Part shown: positions 58,335 through 64,000 of the stretch, piece after piece
How the letters are laid out: every line of letters starts with the position of its first letter
Numbering within the stretch: the first letter of the stretch is position 1
From: Portunus trituberculatus
Lineage: Eukaryota > Arthropoda > Malacostraca > Decapoda > Portunidae
DNA: 64,000 bases
Direction of reading: 5' to 3'
Assembly (NCBI RefSeq): GCF_017591435.1
Contig: NC_059304.1
Span: 30,100,195 to 30,164,194 of the forward strand
Translations under genes and position numbers: made by a program
Notes under the pieces: generated by a model
Seen by the model: only the letters and a program-made list of their open reading frames with translations
The model's database searches: none
What the model was told of the DNA's origin: nothing

Positions 58335-59777
58335 AAATGATGTCAGAAGACATCTAGGCTTAACTGGGTTCAGCAGAAAATTTATACCTTCATATGCCAG
58401 ATTAGTTCTGCCTTTGACATATCTAGCTAAGAAAACTCTGAATTTGTATAGGCTGAAGCTTGTCAGACAGCTTTTGAGAACTTGAGAGATAAACTAGTAG
58501 ATGCACCCATACTAGCCAAAGCTAAAGTTGGTGAGCCTTTTGTGTTAACTACAGATGTGAACCAATCTCATGTCAGAACTATATTAAGTCAGAAAAGAGG
58601 TTGCTGTAGGGTACTTTTCAAAGAAACTTAAGCCAGCAGAGAATCATTATTCCGTCAGGGATAAGGAAGCATTAAATGTCCTAGCGTGCTGCATTTTTTC
58701 TCATTTTCTCTGGGGCACCAAATTCACCATTCATACAGACCATGAACCACTTTAAACCATCTTTAAATGAACAACAAGACTTCTAGGATGAATAGATAGA
58801 TGCGTCACTTAGAAATGTGTCACTAAATGTCCAAAGACACCCATAACATTGTTGTGAATCAGTTAAGTCAGCCAGTTAAAGTCATACATTTTGAACAAGG
58901 AGAATGGTGGTTAGGAAAGACATGGGAAGAAATTAGAGCAATGCAAATAGATAAACCAGTATGGTGAATATTAATAGAGCATTTAGAAGGAGGAGCTTTG
59001 TCCTGACTTTGGTATGAAAAAAGCACTTTAGAACAGTTTGTGGTACAAAGTAATTAAGAAAATTGATGGAAGTCTGCATAATGTACTTGTTGTCCCACAA
59101 CCATTAAGAAAAAAAGTAATAGAGAAATCTCATATTAAGCTGTCAGGTCATGTATACAAGCATCAGACAAACTAAAAATGATTTTTATTGGAATAACATG
59201 CTTGCTGATGTTAAAAAGTGTGTGAGAGAATGCCTGGTATGTCAAAAACACTTGAGCAGTGCCAGATTGCAACAACTATGGCAGGAACTTTCACCAGGTC
59301 ATGCTCCTAGAAAAGAGTGTCTGTGGACTTTCTTGATTGTGCATATGGATATCAAGGAATATAGGTATATTTTGATTGTGTTAGATCATTATAGTAGGTA
59401 TGTCAAGCTGTATGCACCAATGACCAAAGGTACAGAAGAGGTGTTCAAGTGCTACATAAGCGACTTTGGGGACCCCACTAAACATCAGTGTGACAACGGA
59501 GGTGAATTTACTACAGTAGCTTTCCGAGAGTTATACTGTAGACGCAACATTCACATTGGCTATGTCACACCGTACCACTCACAAGGAAACTCATTAATGG
59601 AGCAAATGCATCATACTGCACTCTCACTGCTGAGGATATCCCTTGCAATGTTTGCAGTTGTTAAGAGACACACAAGTTATGATGACGTCAGCCATATACA
59701 CCACTACCAATCACACGCCCTACTAGGCTTTCTTCTCATGACTTCCTCCAAGGAATGTTGGTGCTATGTTGCCTTAA
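58335..59777 (+). pseudogene. Gypsy-type element 4, RT end to integrase, old
   Basis: Readable pieces are DVRRHLGLTGFSRKFIPSYA (RT connection, near 58335), APILAKAKVGEPFVLTTDVN (RNase H start, near 58505), the TIHTDHEPL region (58730) and an integrase zinc finger with CVRECLVCQKH (59220). The integrase core has VHMDIKEYRYILIVLDHYSR, HQCDNGGEFTT and YVTPYHSQGNSLMEQMH. Many stops show old decay. It is cut at TTAA 59774-59777 by a piggyBac-like element. Confidence 0.8.
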
Positions 59778-59955
59778 TCCTTTCGCGCTGGATGTTAAAA
59801 AAGCCCGTCTGTATGATATACGGGTGGTAGTGCCTCGCACCCGAGCGCGGGAAACTCGTGCAAGCTTGTCATACTTGTCGTCTTTGTGTATTATGCTGCT
59901 ATTTTTTAGTCACTATATTGCCTTCGAAGTGGAAAGTGGACACTTCTCTCTTCGG

Positions 59956-59959
59956 AGAA

Positions 59960-60003
<44 letters not shown>
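59956..60003 (+). repeat. (GA)n microsatellite
   Basis: GA tract with one GACA interruption, in the left arm of the piggyBac-like element. Confidence 0.95.
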
Positions 60004-60095
60004 TGACATTTGCTAATATTTTAGACACAAGCGGGACGCATGTAGCTTATTTTTCGTGAGGAGGAGGGGGAGGGAGGGAAGGGAGAGGGAAAAAA

Positions 60096-60097
<2 letters not shown>

Positions 60098-60141
<44 letters not shown>
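60098..60141 (+). repeat. (GA)n microsatellite
   Basis: Uninterrupted GA tract just before the 3' end of LINE copy E. Confidence 0.95.
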
Positions 60142-60143
<2 letters not shown>

Positions 60144-60175
60144 TTAGAAAATTTGTTGTTTTTGTATTTGTGTAT

Positions 60176-60956
60176 TTACCTAGTTGTATTTACCTAGTTG
60201 TAGTTTTACAGGGCCTGGGCTTTATGCTCGTGTGGTCCCGTCTCCATATCTACACTTATCCAATTTTTCTTTAAAACTATGTACACTCTTTGCTGATACC
60301 ACTTCCTCACTCAAACTGTTCCAAGTCTCAACACATCTTTTGGAAACTAAATTTTTAACATCTCTCAGACATCGTCCCTTCCTTAGTTTCTTACTATGCG
60401 ATCTTGTGCTTCTAAAGTCATATTCTTCTCTCAGGATCAGTTTCTCATTATCCACTTCATCCATTCCGTTAATCAATTTATAAACTTGTATCAGATCCTC
60501 TCTCTCTTCTCTGCTCCAAGGTTGGTAGATCCATTGCCTTTAGTCTCTCCTCATATGCCATCCCTTTAAATTCTGGAACCATTCTTGTAGCCATTTTTGT
60601 AGTCTCTAATTTTCTTATGTGTTTCTTTTTATGGGAGTCCACACAACTCCTGCATATTCCAATCTAGGTCTTATTTTAGTACTTATCAATTTCTTCATCA
60701 TTTCCTTGTCCATATAGTGAAATGCTACTCCAATATTCCTTAGCAAATTATACGTCTCTCTGAAAATTCTATCAATATGGCTAACCGGTTGATTATTTTC
60801 TTCCATTGTCACTCCCAAGTCCTTTTCCTTTTTTACTTTTTCTAGTTCTACTCCATCTCCCATCTTATAGATTCCCACTGGTCGTCTTTCACTTTTTCCC
60901 ATTTCCATGACATGGCTTTTGTCCACATTGAATTCCATCTCCCATTTTTTGCTCCA

Positions 60957-60958
<2 letters not shown>
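60176..60958 (-). mobile_element. CR1/L2-like LINE copy E, 5'-truncated
   Basis: Minus strand: begins at the (AC)n boundary with KWEMEFNVDKSHVMEMGKSE, runs through KIRPRLEYAGVVW and the C-terminal LEERLK-type region in broken frames, and ends in a doubled CTAGGTAAATACAA tail near 60176. It is the same subfamily as copies C and D. Confidence 0.87.

Positions 60959-61008
<50 letters not shown>
60959..61008 (+). repeat. (TG)n between LINE copies E and F
   Basis: About 50 bp. On the minus strand it is the (AC)n tail of copy F and the point where copy E starts. Confidence 0.97.
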
Positions 61009-61009
<1 letters not shown>

Positions 61010-62145
61010 TCACCTAGTTGTAATTTTACAGGGCCTGGGTATCATACTCGTGTGGCCCCGTCTCCATATCTACACACATCCAACTTTCCTTTAAAACTAT
61101 GCACACTCCTCGCTGACACCATCTCCTCACTCAAACCATTCCAGACATCCACACATCTTTGTGGGAAACTATATTTCTTCACATCCTTCAAGCATATTCC
61201 CTTGGCTATCTTTTTACTATGCGATCTCATAGTTCTATTTAAGTTTTCCTCTCTCAACGTCATTTGCTCATTATCCACTTGATCCAGTCCGTTCAACAGT
61301 TTATAAACCTGTATTAAATCTCCTCTTTCTCTTCTTTGTTCCAAGGTAAGCAAATTCATTTCTTCTAATCTCTCCTCATAGGTCATTTCTGCCAATTCCG
61401 GAACCATTTTTGTTGCCATTCTCTGCAATCTCTCCAACTTCCTTGTATGCTTCTTTTTATAAGGGAATCAAACCACTCCAGCATATTTCAATCTTGGTCT
61501 AATTACCGTACTAATTAATTTCTTCATCATATCTTTATCCATATAATGGAAGGCTAATCCAATATTTCTTATCAAATTATACGTTTCTCCAAACATCTTA
61601 TCAATATGAGCCTCAAACTGCCCATGGTCTTGTATTATCACTCCCAAATCCTTTTCCTTTTCCACCTTTTTCAACGCTACTTCTTCACCCATCTTATATG
61701 ACCCTCTTGGCCGTCTTCCACTCTTCCCCATCTCCATCACATGACTTTTGCTCAGATTAAATTCCATTTCCCACCTCTTGCTCTACTCCCAAATCTTATC
61801 CAGATCTGCCTGTAAAATTTCACAATCTTCTTCACTCTTCACACACCTACACAACTTCGCATCATCCGCAAACAAATTGATATAACTGTTTACTCCCTCT
61901 GGCATGTCATTAATATATACAAAGAAAAGTATTGGTGCCAGCACTGAGCCTTGTGGGACTCCACTCTCCACCACCAACCAGTCCGACTTTGCATCCCTTA
62001 TTACCGTTCTCATCTCTCTTCATCTCAAGTAGTTTTCCATCCACTTTAAAACTTTTCCTTTCAGTCCTCCATAAATCTCTAATTTCCATAGCAGTCTCAT
62101 GTGAGGTACCTTGTCAAAAGCTTTCTTTAAATCCAAATATACACA
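61009..62145 (-). mobile_element. CR1/L2-like LINE copy F, 5'-truncated
   Basis: Minus strand: starts near the LDLKKAF RT box at (AC)n, then VESGVPQGSVLAPILFFVYI, INLFADDAKLCRCVKSE, KSHVMEMGKSGRRPRGSYK, VIRPRLKYAGVV and LLTLEQRRERGDLIQVYK, and the 3' tail CTAGGTGAATACACAC. The subfamily is distinct from E. Confidence 0.88.
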
Positions 62146-62153
62146 GTGTGTAT

Positions 62154-62208
<55 letters not shown>
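62146..62208 (+). repeat. (TG)n between LINE copies F and G
   Basis: About 63 bp with one TATGA interruption at its left edge. It directly abuts both LINE copies. Confidence 0.96.
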
Positions 62209-62209
<1 letters not shown>

Positions 62210-62812
62210 TCACCTAGTTGTATTCACCTAGTTGTAATTTTACAGGGCCTGGGTATCATACTCGTGTGGCCCCGTCTCCATATCTACACACATCCAACTT
62301 TCCTTTAAAACTATGCACACTCCTTGCTGACACCACCTCCTCACTCAAGCCATTCCACACCTCCACACATCTTTGTGGGAAACTATATTTTTTCACATCC
62401 TTCAAGCATATTCCTTGGCTATCTTTTTACTATGCGATCTTGTAGTTCTACTTAAGTTTTATTCTCAACATCATTTGCTCATTATCCACTTCATCCAGTC
62501 CATTCAACAGTTTATAAACCTGTATTAAATCTCCTCTTTCTCTTCTTTGTTCCAAGGTAGGCAAATTCATTTCTTTTAATCTCTCCTCATAGGTCATTTC
62601 TGCCAATTCCGGAACCATTTTTGTTGCCATTCTCTGCAATCTCTCCAACTTCCTTATATGCTTCTTTTTATAAGGGGACCAAACCACTCCAGCATATTCC
62701 AATCTTGGTCTAATTACCATACTAATTAATTTCTTCATCATATCTTTATCCATATAATGGAAGGCTAATCCAATATTTTTTATCAAATTATACGTTTCTC
62801 CAAACATCTTAT

Positions 62813-62814
<2 letters not shown>
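62209..62814 (-). mobile_element. CR1/L2-like LINE copy G, 5'-truncated
   Basis: Minus strand: starts at (AC)n with MFGETYNLIKNIGLAFHYMD, then VIRPRLEYAGVVWSPYKKKH and LPTLEQRRERGDLIQVYK, and ends with a doubled CTAGGTGAATACA-type tail followed by (AC)n. It is nearly identical in style to copy F but truncated at a different point. Confidence 0.88.

Positions 62815-62872
<58 letters not shown>
62815..62872 (+). repeat. (TG)n upstream of LINE copy G
   Basis: About 58 bp. On the minus strand it is the target tract into which copy G appears to have inserted. Confidence 0.97.
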
Positions 62873-62876
<4 letters not shown>

Positions 62877-62970
62877 CGAATGTTACAAGGCGGGACGCAT
62901 GTAACTTATCTTTCGAGAGGGAGAGGGGGAGGGAGGGAACGGAGATGGGGAGGGAGGAAAGGGAGATGGG

Positions 62971-62973
<3 letters not shown>

Positions 62974-63028
<55 letters not shown>
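62974..63028 (+). repeat. (GA)n microsatellite
   Basis: GA tract in the right arm of the piggyBac-like element. Confidence 0.96.
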
Positions 63029-63031
<3 letters not shown>

Positions 63032-63270
63032 GAACAGTCTATGACGCATGTAGCTTATCTTTAGTGATTGGTGGAGACAAGGATGGTGGGAGGAGCACTA
63101 GGATTTCAAGGACAGCATACGGCGTGTGTAGTTGGTATCCAACACACTATACGGGACAACTGAACTGAAGAAAGCTCAGAAAAGAAATATGACGTCTACT
63201 TAGGCGTCACCGTATATGCTACTGGGGGTTCACGACGCCTACATAGGCGTCACCGTATTGAAGGGGTTAA

Positions 63271-63506
63271 GTGTCAGGGTCTGCAGAGGAACAAGACCTG
63301 CCACATGAGATGCTACAACAGACTCATTTGAACATGACAAGAAAGTTTAGGGCAGTGACAAATATGAAATGGGTGAACCAGAAAGTGGAAAAAGGGTCTC
63401 TTATGTGAGTGAAAGTAAAAACACTCCTACCTGTTGTCAGTCAAAAATTACAGGCCAAATGAATTGTACCTCATCGTGTCGCAGAGTGCATAAATGGTAG
63501 TGCATG
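63271..63506 (+). pseudogene. Gypsy-type element 4, downstream remnant
   Basis: Sequence immediately after the right TTAA. Fragments such as MKWVNQKVEKGSLM and VSQKLQAKWIVPHRVAEC are compatible with the end of a decayed pol. Assignment as the continuation of 58335-59777 rests mainly on the TTAA flanks. Confidence 0.4.
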
Positions 63507-64000
63507 CAGGGGATCCTTGCGATTCGACCATTCGCAGTTCGAATTATCGCCAATTTGAATTCAGTTAATTAATACCCAATCCTCAAGGTTTGACTGACTG
63601 ACTCGCCAATTCGACATTCATATCTTGCATGCCACCCACCCAGTCAAATACGCCGCCACCCCAAATTTGCTGCAAACCTGCCAGGCGAAAGCGTAAACCG
63701 ACGCTACCCTGTGTGTCGCAGGTGGCGCCACACTACCCTGTTTGTCGCAGGTGGCGCCACACTACCCTGTGTGTCGCAGGTGGCGCCACACTACCCTGTG
63801 TGTCGCAGGCGGCGCCACACTATCCTGTGTGTCGCAGGCAGCGTCATACTACCCTATGTGTCGCAGGCGGCGCCACACTACCCTGTGTGTCGCAGGCGGC
63901 GCCACACTACCCTGTGTGTCGCAGGCGGCGCCACACTACCCTGTGTGTCGCAGGCGGCGCCACACTACCCTGTGTGTCGCAGGCGGCGCCACACTACCCT
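63507..64000 (+). mobile_element. Tigger-like element, left end, runs off the window
   Basis: It starts CAGGGGATCCTTGCGATTCG and is collinear with 6688-6905 (shared blocks include TTAATTAATACCCAATCCTC and CATGCCACCCACC). From 63704 its sequence turns into a tandem array that continues beyond the window edge. Confidence 0.78.
63704..64000 (+). repeat. 29-bp minisatellite, at least ten units
   Basis: The unit begins CTACCCTGTGTGTCGCAGG and includes GGCGCCACA. Starts are exactly 29 bp apart (63704, 63733 and so on), with a few substitutions among units. The related Tigger copy at 6688 has a single unit-like stretch (about 6887-6918), so the array arose by amplification of a transposon-internal segment. 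Confidence 0.95.

Larger units (their letters stand above)
59778..63266. mobile_element. piggyBac-like non-autonomous element carrying LINE chain
   Basis: TTAA lies at 59774-59777 and 63267-63270. The left end is TCCTTTCGCGCTGG and the right end, inward, CCCCTTCAATACGG, a loose match. The right arm repeats TAGGCGTCACCGTAT twice. Its own DNA also contains GA-rich tracts and a word GACGCATGTAGCTTAT repeated near 60036, 62887 and 63042. No transposase is present. The middle is filled by three LINE copies. Confidence 0.55.

Noticed and set aside
63704..64000. CRISPR-like array
   Set aside because: The units are contiguous 29-bp tandem repeats with no spacers, in a eukaryotic transposon context.
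23503..64000. Remaining ALDH1L exons (next expected motif PWNYP)
   Set aside because: I looked for the next conserved ALDH segments on the + strand and found none; everything readable is transposon-derived.

Overview
The window is eukaryotic nuclear DNA: AT-rich, intron-bearing, dense in (CT)n, (GT)n and (CA)n microsatellites, and made mostly of transposable elements. The only host gene I recognise is a 10-formyltetrahydrofolate dehydrogenase (ALDH1L1/ALDH1L2 type) on the + strand. Four consecutive exons are visible (5102-5189, 5312-5500, 5803-5918, 23281-23502) with good splice sites and matching phases. The TE families and microsatellite content suggest an arthropod, most likely a decapod crustacean. 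That is inference, not proof.

Region by region. 1-5100 is upstream intron holding a Jockey/I-like LINE copy cut in two by a block of small DNA elements. 5919-23280 is one 17.4 kb intron. It holds a three-level nest of pogo/Tigger-type elements (5981-8678), compound microsatellites, and a minus-strand DIRS-like tyrosine-recombinase retrotransposon whose RT is split at a TTAA by a 2.9 kb piggyBac element (14638-17572). A second DIRS fragment and a BED-finger hAT transposon follow. From 23503 to the window end I find no host exon.

23764-31554 holds CR1/L2-like LINE pieces and a tRNA-Val-derived SINE joined through (TG)n tracts. A non-autonomous hAT element (26897-30544, TSD GTAGTGAA) sits inside one LINE and itself carries another LINE. 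31555-36232 is a degenerate Gypsy-type element. 36233-47561 is a near-full-length CR1/L2-like LINE whose 5' region received a 7.3 kb Gypsy-type element (40160-47475, TSD CCAGG), which in turn received a hAT transposon (41349-43813, TSD GCGTAGAC). 47676-53299 is a complete but dead LTR retrotransposon (TSD GATCT). 53970-57297 is a near-complete Jockey/I-like LINE. 58335-63506 is an old Gypsy fragment split by a piggyBac-like element that contains three 5'-truncated LINE copies separated by (TG)n. The window ends in a Tigger-like element whose internal 29-bp unit has expanded into a minisatellite.

The strongest biological signal is the repeated junction between (AC)n microsatellites and CR1/L2-like LINE/SINE ends. 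It suggests a retrotransposon system that ends in (AC)n and reinserts into (AC)n, building head-to-tail chains. Every mobile-element gene seen here is broken by stops, frameshifts, insertions or active-site changes. The value of the window is its readable insertion chronology rather than functional accessory genes.
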